Of a DNA stretch of 64,000 nucleotides, positions 36,666 through 46,433 are shown piece after piece (positions within the stretch are counted from its first letter, which is position 1; every line of letters starts with the position of its first letter). The notes below the pieces were generated by a model. That model was not told the origin of the DNA and made no database searches. It worked only from the letters and a program-made list of their open reading frames with translations. A program made the translations under genes and the position numbers. The stretch is from Methanoregula sp. (GTDB taxonomy: Archaea; Halobacteriota; Methanomicrobia; Methanomicrobiales; Methanospirillaceae). The stretch covers positions 62,001-126,000 of the forward strand of contig NZ_JAJRCG010000002.1 of assembly GCF_028679125.1 (NCBI RefSeq), written 5' to 3'.

Positions 36666-38255
36666 ATGTTCGACACTGCCACCCTCCCCGGCAACCCCGG
36701 CTGTTACCTGTTTCTTGACAAAGAGGGGACGATCATCTATGTCGGCAAGGCAAAGAACCTGAAAAAGCGGGTGAGCAGTTACTTCCAGAAGAAAGACCAC
36801 GACCCGAAGACAAGGAGCCTTGTCGCGGCCATTGCCCGTGTCAGCGTCATGGTGACCAACACCGAGACCGAGGCTTTCCTGCTGGAAAACAACCTGATCA
36901 AGAAGAACCAGCCGAAATACAATATCGATCTCAAGGATGCCAAACGGTATGCCTACATCGAACTCAGTAACGAACCATTCCCCCGGATTGGGATTGCCCG
37001 GCGCACCGGGACTGACGGTTCCACGCAGTTCGGGCCGTTCGTCTCGGCTGCGGAACGCGATGCCCTGATCCACATCATCCGGAAGATCTTCCACCTCCGG
37101 TCCTGCCGGAGACTGCCGAAACGGGCGTGCCTCCGGTACCATATGCATACCTGCAGCGCCCCCTGCATCGGCGCGATCAGCGAGGAAGAGTATCGCCGTG
37201 ACGTGAATCGTGCAGCAGAACTGCTGAAAGGGAAGAGTGCCGAACTCCTCCTCTCGCTGCGGGAGGAGATGGCCGGTTATTCGGCACATGAGGAATACGA
37301 GAAGGCGCTTACTCTGCGCAACCAGATCATCGCGGTTACGCACCTGGCAGAACGCCAGCATGTCGAGCGGCCGAAAGAGACCGACCAGGACGTGATCGGG
37401 TACGCGATCTCGGACGATACCGTCTACCTCATGGTCTTCTCGGTCGAGAAAGGGCTGCTCTCCGGCAAACAGGAATACTCGTTTGACAACCGCGAGGATT
37501 TCCTTGATGAATTTCTCGTCCAGTATTATGCGGATCGCGTTCCCCCGTCCGAGCTGATCGTGCCGCACGAGGTTGACGAAGCAATGGCAGGGTACCTGTC
37601 AGAGCGGAAGGGAAAGGCCGTGCAGGTGACGGTTCCCCGGATCGGGGAAAAGAAGAAACTGCTCGATCTCGTGGAGAAGAATCTCGAACACGCGTTCCTG
37701 AGAAATGACCTGAAGATCCGGGATCTCCAGGCAAGTCTCGGTCTTGCGGATGCCCCGGATGTCATCGAATGTTTCGATATCTCGCACCTCTCGGGTACTG
37801 CCATGGTGGGATCGATGGTGCAGTTCCGGGGCGGCATCCCGGACAAGAAGAATTACCGCCGGTTTAAGATCAAGACCGTGGAGGGTGTCGATGATTTTGC
37901 TTCCATTGCCGAGATCGTGAAACGGCGGTATGACCGTCTCATCCGGGAGGATGCGGAACTGCCCGACCTGATCATCATCGATGGGGGGAAGGGGCAGCTC
38001 TCTGCTGCCGGGGAATCTCTCCGCGATCTTGATGTCACCGTCCCCGTCATCGCCATCGCAAAACAGGAGGAGGATGTGTACCTCCCCGGGGAGATGCTTC
38101 CCCGGCAGCTGGACAAGAAAGGCATGGCCCTGCACTTCATCCAGGAGATCCGCGATGAGGCGCACCGGTTTGCCATCACGTATAACCGCCAGCTCCGGAA
38201 AAAAGCGGTGATCCCGGAAACGAAGCCGAAAAAGTCCCGGAAGAAGGACACCTGA
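36666..38255 (+). CDS. uvrC: Excinuclease ABC subunit C
   Basis: LPGNPGCYLFLDKEGTIIYVGKAKNLKKRVSSYF ... CFDISHLSGTAMVGSMVQF. Confidence 0.96.
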   Translation: MFDTATLPGNPGCYLFLDKEGTIIYVGKAKNLKKRVSSYFQKKDHDPKTRSLVAAIARVSVMVTNTETEAFLLENNLIKKNQPKYNIDLKDAKRYAYIELSNEPFPRIGIARRTGTDGSTQFGPFVSAAERDALIHIIRKIFHLRSCRRLPKRACLRYHMHTCSAPCIGAISEEEYRRDVNRAAELLKGKSAELLLSLREEMAGYSAHEEYEKALTLRNQIIAVTHLAERQHVERPKETDQDVIGYAISDDTVYLMVFSVEKGLLSGKQEYSFDNREDFLDEFLVQYYADRVPPSELIVPHEVDEAMAGYLSERKGKAVQVTVPRIGEKKKLLDLVEKNLEHAFLRNDLKIRDLQASLGLADAPDVIECFDISHLSGTAMVGSMVQFRGGIPDKKNYRRFKIKTVEGVDDFASIAEIVKRRYDRLIREDAELPDLIIIDGGKGQLSAAGESLRDLDVTVPVIAIAKQEEDVYLPGEMLPRQLDKKGMALHFIQEIRDEAHRFAITYNRQLRKKAVIPETKPKKSRKKDT

Positions 38256-38440
38256 TACCGGCCGGGGACACGGTATCCGGCCACCCGGAACCGGGTGCGG
38301 CAATCCGGATTATTGTCCGGCATGCACACCTGCCGCCCTGGAAAAACACTCCTGAAAAAAAGTGAGCATCCCGGCGTACGCTCGTTTTCCATCCCCTTGG
38401 TGATGATGAGCGGGACGGCTTTTGGGGAATCACGGTGCGA

Positions 38441-38839
38441 TCAGATGTCCCGGTCCACAAGTACCCGCTCGCTCCCGTCACTGAAATACCCGATCACGAG
38501 GACATGGTTTTTCCCGCCATAGGATCCGGTCATGGACTCGGTTGCGTGGATGGGGATGGGTGTTGTGCCAAGCCTGGATCCTTTTGAACGGGTGATGCTT
38601 TTTCCATTGCTGTCAGTAAACGTGATCTCCATCTCAACAAGGGAATCCATGCCCTCTGCACCGACAAAGGCAACGGTGATGTGCGAATCGTCCGGGTGCG
38701 TGACCTGTATTCCGTTCGCGGTCCAGGTACTGCCTGTTGAACTCTGGGTGCATCCCGCTGAAATAATCAGGAGGAGAAGTGCTGCTGCAACAGAACAATA
38801 CCGGACGGCTGCATGCCGATCAGGGAACAAGGATCTCAT
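38441..38839 (-). CDS. Putative lipoprotein, hypothetical
   Basis: Signal/lipobox AAALLLLIISAGCTQS; no recognised domain. Confidence 0.65.
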   Translation of the reverse strand: MRSLFPDRHAAVRYCSVAAALLLLIISAGCTQSSTGSTWTANGIQVTHPDDSHITVAFVGAEGMDSLVEMEITFTDSNGKSITRSKGSRLGTTPIPIHATESMTGSYGGKNHVLVIGYFSDGSERVLVDRDI

Positions 38840-38946
38840 GTATCACCTATTTCTCACCCGTTCTTAATACCTTAATGAATGGTACCCGCTCATTGCAGCA
38901 GGATGGAACCGGTAAACCCTGTTAAAAAAGGACGTATGGCTGATAT

Positions 38947-39261
38947 TCAGTCGTACTGGCGCCATGTGTGGTCGCATTCCGTGCACCGGAAGAACCGCAC
39001 TTCACTCTCATCCGCAGCCCGGAGCTGGCGCAGCCACCAGATCGCAAGGTTGTTCCCGCACTTGGGACACTTGATCTGGATCGTGGGCATGGTCTTGAGA
39101 TCTTCATCCTCATCGTCAACGATCGTGATCTCGTTCTCCGTGCGCTTCTTCTCAACTTTCATCTGGTCGGAACTCTCAATCTTCCTGATATACCCGCACT
39201 TGCGGCATTTGAGCTGCCCGCCAGATGATATCATAAGAGACTTACATTCAGGGCAAAACAT
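38947..39261 (-). CDS. tfs: Transcription factor S (archaeal RPB9/TFIIS-like)
   Basis: MFCPECKSLMISSGGQLKCRKCGYIRK and C-terminal IKCPKCGNNLAIWWLRQLRAADESEVRFFRCTECDHTWRQYD. Confidence 0.95.
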   Translation of the reverse strand: MFCPECKSLMISSGGQLKCRKCGYIRKIESSDQMKVEKKRTENEITIVDDEDEDLKTMPTIQIKCPKCGNNLAIWWLRQLRAADESEVRFFRCTECDHTWRQYD

Positions 39262-39428
39262 CGGTATAGTATGCGTGATGATAGAAGATTAAGCCTCGCG
39301 TTCGGGGATGAATGCAGATTCCGGTAATTCACACCCGAATTGCGGAACCCTTCAACCATTCAATTCCTGCCCGTACATGTGACGGGAGTGCAGAATCCTT
39401 TTTTTGGTATCGGGTGGATAATTCTATA

Positions 39429-40307
39429 ATGATCGAGTATCTGGTTCTGCTGTCCTGTGCCGGATTCCTGGCATTCCTCATACCCGGTCGTCATCGGAAC
39501 TATGCAGCCATAGCAGGCTGGATATTAATTGTCCTGACCCTCTTTGCCCTTCTGCCGGAATATTTTGCTGAAAATAACTTCCTGTATCCCCTTATTGCAG
39601 CCCTTTCCGTGCCGTTTCTTGTAATCACCGTCAAGTACCTGCTCGCCGGCGATGAACGGGCGATCTGCCTTTCCCGGGCAGCAGCGGTGGCATTCCTCAT
39701 TTATGCACCGTTCGGGTTCACGCAGGTCCCCCTCTTTGCATGGCTCGGGAACCAGCTCATCTCTCTTGTTGTCGGGCAGGTGATGTGGATTCTTGATGCC
39801 CTCAACTTTGCCGTCTCGCTCACCTGCATGAATCCCCTGACCGAGCGGGTTATCGATCCGGCCGCATGTGGCGACCTGCTCCGCGACACCATCACCCGCA
39901 ACGGGTTCAGCGTCCAGATCATTCTCGGGTGCACCGGTATCCAGAGTATCGCGATCTTACTGGGCGTTGCGGCGGCAGTCCCCACAACGCTCCGTCAGAA
40001 GATTTATGCATTCCTGATCATCGCGCCGACGATCTATATCCTTAACCTCCTGCGCAATGTCTTTGTTATCATGGCGTATACGGACCAGTGGTTCCCGTAT
40101 TACCCGGATATTGCCGGCAACGGCGAACTGGGATACGAGAGTTTCTTCTGGGCGCATAATGTCATTGCCGAGATGCTCGCCCTTGTGATCCTGGTCATAA
40201 TCGCCTACTGGCTCTTTACCCTCATCCCCCGTCTCGGGAAATTTGCCGACGATCTCTACCAGCTCTATACCGGGGAGATCAGGAAAGCGTTCGGCAAAGG
40301 GAAGTAA
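39429..40307 (+). CDS. artA: Archaeosortase A
   Basis: Multi-TM protein with Cys/Arg/His triad regions ILGCTGIQSIAILLG, LNLLRNVFVIMAY, ESFFWAHNVIAEM. Confidence 0.85.
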   Translation: MIEYLVLLSCAGFLAFLIPGRHRNYAAIAGWILIVLTLFALLPEYFAENNFLYPLIAALSVPFLVITVKYLLAGDERAICLSRAAAVAFLIYAPFGFTQVPLFAWLGNQLISLVVGQVMWILDALNFAVSLTCMNPLTERVIDPAACGDLLRDTITRNGFSVQIILGCTGIQSIAILLGVAAAVPTTLRQKIYAFLIIAPTIYILNLLRNVFVIMAYTDQWFPYYPDIAGNGELGYESFFWAHNVIAEMLALVILVIIAYWLFTLIPRLGKFADDLYQLYTGEIRKAFGKGK

Positions 40308-40725
40308 TCCGCGTAACAAAGCTGAGGCGGGTGCCGGTGGCAATGCCTGATGAACCGGATGTTTCCGGTATCGGCGAACCGGGCTTCCGGTGTTTTTTCC
40401 GGGCGTACACGGTTATTCCCGGACTGCCGGTGTTCAGGATCCCATAATGATCTCTCTCTCTTGCGCCACCATTCCCCCGTGGGGGACGGGGCGCTATTAG
40501 CGATGCCTCGGCATTACCTTAATTGGGGGCACACACAGGTACAGGTAATACGGCACTATCGCAACCGGGGGATGCCCGATCGGTGGGGGCGGAGGCTTGC
40601 CGGAGCCCCCAGGAGCGGTAATGAAAATTTTGTTTCAGGTTTATCGCACGTTTGGTGGATGTTACGCAATCACCTAAAAAAATTATAAAATACTGATGAT
40701 CTCTTCCCGCACTATGTCGGTGAGA

Positions 40726-41358
40726 TCAGGAAAGCGTCCGGTAAAGGTAGATGATCCTCTGCAGTGCCGAGAGGTTGGTGCAGATGGCAATGATGATGAT
40801 TGAGGCCCAGATAAACCCGGTCACTCCCCCGATAATCAGGATGAGGAAGGTTTCAGGACGCCCGAAAAAGCCGACGCCTTCGAGGGGGTCATCGATCTTG
40901 CCCTCGACTTTTTCCCGGTAACCAATCTCCGCGTAGACTACGGGCTTGATGAACGTGTTCATCAGCGACCCGATGATGGCGAGTGCCACGACCCCGAAAT
41001 CGGCGATCGGGGAGACGGCTATGAACTGGCTGATGATCTGGATCCCGGAGAGCCCGATGCCGAGCATGGCCAGGGCATCGACGTACTTGTCGACAATCCA
41101 GTCAAAGACTGCCCCGAAGTTGGTGTGAGCACCGGTCTTCCGGGCAACGCTGCCATCAATGAGATCGAATATTGCCGAGAGCAGCAGTGCCAGGGATCCG
41201 AGAAGGAACTGTCGCTGGAAGAACAGGGCGGCGCACAGGATACCGGCGGCGAGCGAGAGCAGGGATATCTGGTTGGGCGTGATCCGGAGCCGCACAAAGA
41301 GATCTGCTACCGGCTCAAGGTATCCGATGAACCTTGGCCGGAGTGCAGTAATATTCAT
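40726..41358 (-). CDS. CDP-alcohol phosphatidyltransferase (archaetidylinositol phosphate synthase-like)
   Basis: DLIDGSVARKTGAHTNFGAVFDWIVDKYVD: DGxxAR...GxxxDxxxD motif. Confidence 0.88.
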   Translation of the reverse strand: MNITALRPRFIGYLEPVADLFVRLRITPNQISLLSLAAGILCAALFFQRQFLLGSLALLLSAIFDLIDGSVARKTGAHTNFGAVFDWIVDKYVDALAMLGIGLSGIQIISQFIAVSPIADFGVVALAIIGSLMNTFIKPVVYAEIGYREKVEGKIDDPLEGVGFFGRPETFLILIIGGVTGFIWASIIIIAICTNLSALQRIIYLYRTLS

Positions 41359-41494
41359 GACTCAATTCTTTCGCAGATGAACCATTAATAGTTGCCCATC
41401 CGGCGTTAATCCGGTGCATTACGGGGAGGAGTATGGCCGCAATCGCCACGTTATTTATATCCGCCGCCCTATTATTCCTGAGAGACGAGACCTC

Positions 41495-42178
41495 ATGACA
41501 ATTCCTGCAGACCGCCCGCACGTGCTGATGATGTCGGAGATCACTGCTGACGGCAAACTCACGCTCAAGAAAGGGGCATCCTCGAAGATCCTGATGAAAT
41601 ACATGGCTCACGAGACCGAACTCCTCCTCCATAATACCCGGGCGGAGTACGATGCGATCATGGTCGGGGCCAACACCATACGGATCGACAACTCGTTCCT
41701 GACGGTACGGTATGTACCCGGAAAAAGTCCTCTCCGGGTGATCCCCTGCAGCATGGCGGACATCCCGCTCGATGCCAATGTGCTGGGTCCCGATGCGCCG
41801 ACAGCCATCGCGGTAGCTGAAGTCGCCCCGGAAGAGCGTATCGAGGCAATAAAAAAGAAAGGCGCACATGTGATCGTTGCCGGGAAGAACCATGTCGAGC
41901 TGCCCCTGCTCATGAAGATCCTCCGGGAACAATTCGGCGTGAAGAACCTTATGATCGAGGGCGGGCCCACGCTGAACTGGCACATGCTCCACGACCGGCT
42001 CGTGGACGAGATACGGCTCATCCACCTCCCCTTCATTGTCGGGGGTTCCGACACCCCGTCACTGGTCGGCGGGATGCATATCGATAACGAGAACGAGATG
42101 ATCCGTCTCAACCTGAAAAAATACTATATGTGCGGCAGTAACCTCGTATCAGAATTCGATGTTCTGTACACACAGTGA
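41495..42178 (+). CDS. 2,5-diamino-6-(ribosylamino)-4(3H)-pyrimidinone 5'-phosphate reductase (RibD C-terminal family)
   Basis: PHVLMMSEITADGKLTL ... YDAIMVGANTIRIDNSFLTVR ... LMIEGGPTLNWHML. Confidence 0.88.
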   Translation: MTIPADRPHVLMMSEITADGKLTLKKGASSKILMKYMAHETELLLHNTRAEYDAIMVGANTIRIDNSFLTVRYVPGKSPLRVIPCSMADIPLDANVLGPDAPTAIAVAEVAPEERIEAIKKKGAHVIVAGKNHVELPLLMKILREQFGVKNLMIEGGPTLNWHMLHDRLVDEIRLIHLPFIVGGSDTPSLVGGMHIDNENEMIRLNLKKYYMCGSNLVSEFDVLYTQ

Positions 42179-42184
42179 GGTACC

Positions 42185-42988
42185 ATGGATATATTCGAAG
42201 AACAAGCCACTGTTTCCCATAAAAAATCCCATTCAAACCTCAAACTTGCCCTGGGAATTGTTGCCGTGCTGATCATCCTTGCCGGCCTTCTCATTGTTGT
42301 TTATGACCTGAAGAACATGGATACCCGCGGGGTTACGGTTATCCGGATGGAGGGTGAAATGGCCACCGGGAATATCGACGACGGTACAACGGTTGGCAGC
42401 GAGGCGGTCGGGAACCAGCTCCGTGACGCTGCGGATGACCCTCTTGTCGAGGCAATCGTGCTCCGGGTGAACAGTCCCGGCGGTACTCCTGCGGCAGCGC
42501 AGGAGATTATCGGGGATCTCGAGTATGCCAAGAGCAAAAAGCCGGTTGTGGTGTCGATGGGAGATATGGCAACCTCCGCGGCATACTACGTGAGCGCTCA
42601 TGCAGACCGGATCTACGCGAATCCCGATACGATCACCGGCAGTGTCGGGGTCATCTGGAAATTCTCGGATATCAGCAGCTGGATGCGGAACGAGGGTTAC
42701 AATGTCAGCGTGGTGAAGTCCGGCAGCAAGAAGGACATGGGCTCGACCTCCCGTCCCATGACCGGTGACGAGGAAACGTATGCCCAGAATCTCGTGGATG
42801 AGAGTTTTGAGGCATTCATCACCGATGTGACCACCGAGCGTGCGATCGCCCGCTCCGATGTCGAGGATGGCAGGGTCATCCGCGGCGCCGATGCGCTCAA
42901 ACTGAATATCGTTGACGAGCTCGGGAATCTCAACGACGCCATTGAAGGCGCAAAAAAGCTGGCAGCGTCCCGGTCTAGATCATCCTGA
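42185..42988 (+). CDS. sppA: Signal peptide peptidase SppA-type serine protease (S49)
   Basis: VLRVNSPGGTPAAAQEI ... VVVSMGDMATSAAYYVSAHADRIYANPDTITGSVGVI; N-terminal TM. Confidence 0.93.
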   Translation: MDIFEEQATVSHKKSHSNLKLALGIVAVLIILAGLLIVVYDLKNMDTRGVTVIRMEGEMATGNIDDGTTVGSEAVGNQLRDAADDPLVEAIVLRVNSPGGTPAAAQEIIGDLEYAKSKKPVVVSMGDMATSAAYYVSAHADRIYANPDTITGSVGVIWKFSDISSWMRNEGYNVSVVKSGSKKDMGSTSRPMTGDEETYAQNLVDESFEAFITDVTTERAIARSDVEDGRVIRGADALKLNIVDELGNLNDAIEGAKKLAASRSRSS

Positions 42989-44252
42989 CCGGGTCGGCTT
43001 TCATATATTCCCTGCATACGGTTGTCGCGTAGTGGCCGGGGGGCAGGGTGAACTTCAGGCGCACGGCATTCCCTTCAGGCGCTGATTCGATGTCCGCCCT
43101 GAGGGAGATCGGGCGGTAGGCGCCCTCGAATTTTGTCTCAACGAACCGTGCTGCCCGGCCGAAGTCTTCCCGGGTTATGCCGTGCTCTGCAAGCAGGGCG
43201 TCTATGACCGGTCCCGCTGTCCCGCCTTTCCCGGCGGCCATCTCTTTTCCGGGCATGAAGAGGGCGATACTGCACCGTCCCCGCTTGATGTGCATTGCCG
43301 CAGCACCGGCGTTCACGGCAGTCACCGTGTCGGTCCGCCCGTTTGCAAAGACCAGGTGATCGCCCGGCACCGGTTCCGTGAGCTGGTGCCCGTCGTCAAA
43401 CCGCTGGCTCAGGGCGCAGTTGAAGAGATAGGACTGGAACGCGGATACGAACATGGAGAGCAGCTTGGGGGGCAGCTCACGGAGGGCACCCGCGTAGTCG
43501 CCCGGGTTGTTGTAGATGTGCTGGAGCATTGCCCGTTCGTAGTTCATCTGGACAGGGAATTCCTTCAGGGCCGGGCCGGGATCGCGGCTGTCGAGGAATG
43601 CCTGGCGGGTTGTCCTGGTTGTTTCATTTTCAGACGGGAAGGGGAGGCCGATGTAGGTCATGACTGCCTGCTCGTAGTCCCCCTTAAGGATCCACTCGCC
43701 CACGGTGTGAGTAACCGGCCGGATCGCACCGAACCGCTGGAGGCCGAAATAATTGGGCACGCCTTCGCGGACGGTCCCGGTGATCGTATCGACCCGCGCT
43801 GCAAGGTCAGGCACTTCGCAGTCCCGGATCACGAGATCGAACCGGTTCCCCAGCAGGTCGCCAAGGGAGAGCGCCTCGTTTGAGCTCCGGAGCGGCTCCA
43901 GCACGATGTCCTTCATCTGGACGGCGTTCACCTGCTCGGGCGTGATGTTGTACAGGGAGATCCATTGGGTTGTGATCGCATTCCGATCCTTGGTGCCGGC
44001 CCACCCGATCCGGCGGTGGCTGATACCGAGCCGTTTTGCGATCTCTTTTACCGCGTGCTGGAGTTCCCAGTTCGTCTTTGTCAGCCGGCAGATGAGGAAA
44101 GGACCGGTTGTCCCGCCCTTGTTCTCGATCGGGATCTCCTCGACAATGAAATCGGTGGGGGCCGCCCGGAGCCTGCCGCCGATCCCGTCGGCATCGCTGG
44201 CGTAATACCGCATGCCGAGGTCGCGTTCGAGAGGATAGGTGCTCTGTCTCAT
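42975..44252 (-). CDS. truD: tRNA pseudouridine(13) synthase TruD
   Basis: FIVEEIP ... RIGWAGTKDRNAITTQWISL ... GVPNYFGLQRFGAIRPVTH. Confidence 0.95.
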   Translation of the reverse strand: MRQSTYPLERDLGMRYYASDADGIGGRLRAAPTDFIVEEIPIENKGGTTGPFLICRLTKTNWELQHAVKEIAKRLGISHRRIGWAGTKDRNAITTQWISLYNITPEQVNAVQMKDIVLEPLRSSNEALSLGDLLGNRFDLVIRDCEVPDLAARVDTITGTVREGVPNYFGLQRFGAIRPVTHTVGEWILKGDYEQAVMTYIGLPFPSENETTRTTRQAFLDSRDPGPALKEFPVQMNYERAMLQHIYNNPGDYAGALRELPPKLLSMFVSAFQSYLFNCALSQRFDDGHQLTEPVPGDHLVFANGRTDTVTAVNAGAAAMHIKRGRCSIALFMPGKEMAAGKGGTAGPVIDALLAEHGITREDFGRAARFVETKFEGAYRPISLRADIESAPEGNAVRLKFTLPPGHYATTVCREYMKADPVRMI

Positions 44253-44611
44253 AGGAGGGTGAGCGATCCGGTAATCTTGTCGAGATCCTCGCTCTTTGCC
44301 GGGCCAAGGCCGAGGGCCGTGATCGTGCCCGGCGGGATCTCGGTCATGCCCGCATCCTGGATGAGGGAATGTGAGATGCCGGCCCGCTCGGCAAGGACCT
44401 TGAGTTCAAACAGAGTCCGTTCGTCGTTTGCCTTCAGCACGACCTTCTTCTGCCCTTCGGTCATCCAGGCCTTCTGCAGGGACTTGTCGGCACCATTGTA
44501 GGCGCCGATGGCGGCGTGGCCGGCCTGGGCACAGCGCTTGCCGCAGCTCATCTTGACATCGTTACGGATGATGATGCATTGTTTGTATCTGAACTCGGGC
44601 TCGGGAACCAT
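44249..44611 (-). CDS. pth2: Peptidyl-tRNA hydrolase, Pth2 type
   Basis: YKQCIIIRNDVKMSCGKRCAQAGHAAIGAY ... AGMTEIPPGTITALGLGPAKSEDLDKITGSLTLL. Confidence 0.95.
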   Translation of the reverse strand: MVPEPEFRYKQCIIIRNDVKMSCGKRCAQAGHAAIGAYNGADKSLQKAWMTEGQKKVVLKANDERTLFELKVLAERAGISHSLIQDAGMTEIPPGTITALGLGPAKSEDLDKITGSLTLL

Positions 44612-44725
44612 TGGCGTATACTTGGTTGCCGCACGTCAAATAAGTATAGCTGGAAAAACCTGGCCGATCCACCCCGGAATCCACCTCCTTTTTCAGCCTG
44701 CCCGGCAAACAGACCGGTGACTGCA

Positions 44726-45361
44726 ATGACCGGTGAAAAACGGGATTTTAACGCGGCTGCGGCAACCTGGGATGAGGACCCGGGCCGGGTAAAGATGGCG
44801 CACGATGTGGCACGGGCGATCCGCGAGACCGTGAAGCTGAGTCCTGACATGGATGTGCTGGACTTCGGCTGCGGGACCGGACTTTTAACCCTCGCCCTCC
44901 AGCCGCAGGTCCGCACCATCACGGGTGCCGACAGCTCGCAGGGCATGCTCGATATCCTTGACGCGAAGATCAAAAAGCAGGGACTGGCCACCGTCAGGAC
45001 CCGGCTCATCGACCTGGACCATGGCGACCGGCTTGACGGGCAGTATGACCTGGTGGTCAGCAGCATGACCTTCCACCACCTTAAGGATGTGCAGCTGCTG
45101 CTCGACCAGGTTGCCCGCGTTCTCAAACCCGGAGGCCGGCTCGCTGTCGCTGACCTTGACTGCGATGAGGGGAGGTTCCATGATTCGAACGAGGGTGTGT
45201 TCCATTTCGGGTTCGACCGCTGTATCATGATGAACCATTTCAGGGCAGCAGGATTCGGGTCGGTCCGGAACCGGACCGCTGCAATCAGGGTAAAACAATT
45301 TCCTTCCGGTGAAACACGGGCATTCACGGTCTTTCTCATGACCGGGCAGAAACAGCCCTGA
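44726..45361 (+). CDS. Class I SAM-dependent methyltransferase
   Basis: MDVLDFGCGTGLLTLALQPQ ... YDLVVSSMTFHHLKDVQLLLDQVARVLKPGGRLAVADLD. Confidence 0.9.
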   Translation: MTGEKRDFNAAAATWDEDPGRVKMAHDVARAIRETVKLSPDMDVLDFGCGTGLLTLALQPQVRTITGADSSQGMLDILDAKIKKQGLATVRTRLIDLDHGDRLDGQYDLVVSSMTFHHLKDVQLLLDQVARVLKPGGRLAVADLDCDEGRFHDSNEGVFHFGFDRCIMMNHFRAAGFGSVRNRTAAIRVKQFPSGETRAFTVFLMTGQKQP

Positions 45362-45424
45362 TCTCCGGGCTGCCTGATGGAACGATCGTCGGATTCATGT
45401 ACATGGACCCAGAATACTTCTTGT

Positions 45425-46432
45425 ATGGTACAACCGGGTCCCGCTGGCGACGATCCCATCATTCTCGTGGAGAATCTCGAACATACCTATGGGAATTTCA
45501 AAGCGGTTGACGGGATCAGTTTTGCAGTGAAGAGAGGGGAGATCTTCTCGTTTCTCGGCCCGAATGGCGCCGGCAAGAGCACGGCTATCAATATCCTGAT
45601 CACGCTTCTCACCATTCAGAAAGGGCGGGCTGTCGTGGCCGGATATGATGTAGCCACCGAGCCGCAGCGGGTCCGGGAATCGATCGGGATCGTCTTCCAG
45701 GACATTACGCTCGACCGGGACATGACCGTGTGGGAACAGCTGGAGTTCCACGGCAGGTTGTACGACATGCCGGTGAAGGATCGGCGGGACCGGATCGAGG
45801 AGCTGCTGAAACTCGTCCAGCTCGAAGCAAAACGCAACGAGCTCACGAAACGACTGAGCGGGGGCATGAAACGACGGCTCGAGATAGCCCGCGGGCTGAT
45901 GACCCGGCCAACCGTTCTCTTCCTTGACGAGCCGACCATTGGTCTCGACCCGCAGACCCGGATGCGGATGTGGGAGTACATCAAGGGGGTGAACCGCGAG
46001 GGCACCACCATCTTCCTCACCACCCACTACATGGATGAGGCCGACCAGCTCTCGGACCGGATCAGTATCATCGACCACGGGAAGATCATCATCTCGGGAA
46101 CCTCCGGTGAACTGAAAAACACTCTCGGCCGGGATCTGATCCACCTGGAAACAGACAACAACGAAAAGGCGATCACCCTGCTCGAACATCTTCCGTCCGT
46201 CCGGGAGATCACGGTCCGGGACACCCTGATCGTGCTGATGGTGAACGAGGACGGGACCCGGGTGCTGCCCGGTATCATCGACACCCTGCGGGATGCGGGG
46301 ATCGAGATCAGTTCCATCAACCTGAAGAAACCCAGCATGGACGATGTCTTTGTCTTTTACACGGGCAAGGATATCCGCGATGAAGGACAGGGGCCTGCCC
46401 GCCCGCATTTCCTGCGGGCCGGAGGGAAGTAA
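45425..46432 (+). CDS. ABC transporter ATP-binding protein (DrrA-like)
   Basis: FLGPNGAGKSTAINILITLL ... LSGGMKRRLEIARGLMTRPTVLFLDEPTIGLDPQTR. Confidence 0.93.
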   Translation: MVQPGPAGDDPIILVENLEHTYGNFKAVDGISFAVKRGEIFSFLGPNGAGKSTAINILITLLTIQKGRAVVAGYDVATEPQRVRESIGIVFQDITLDRDMTVWEQLEFHGRLYDMPVKDRRDRIEELLKLVQLEAKRNELTKRLSGGMKRRLEIARGLMTRPTVLFLDEPTIGLDPQTRMRMWEYIKGVNREGTTIFLTTHYMDEADQLSDRISIIDHGKIIISGTSGELKNTLGRDLIHLETDNNEKAITLLEHLPSVREITVRDTLIVLMVNEDGTRVLPGIIDTLRDAGIEISSINLKKPSMDDVFVFYTGKDIRDEGQGPARPHFLRAGGK

Positions 46433-46433
46433 C

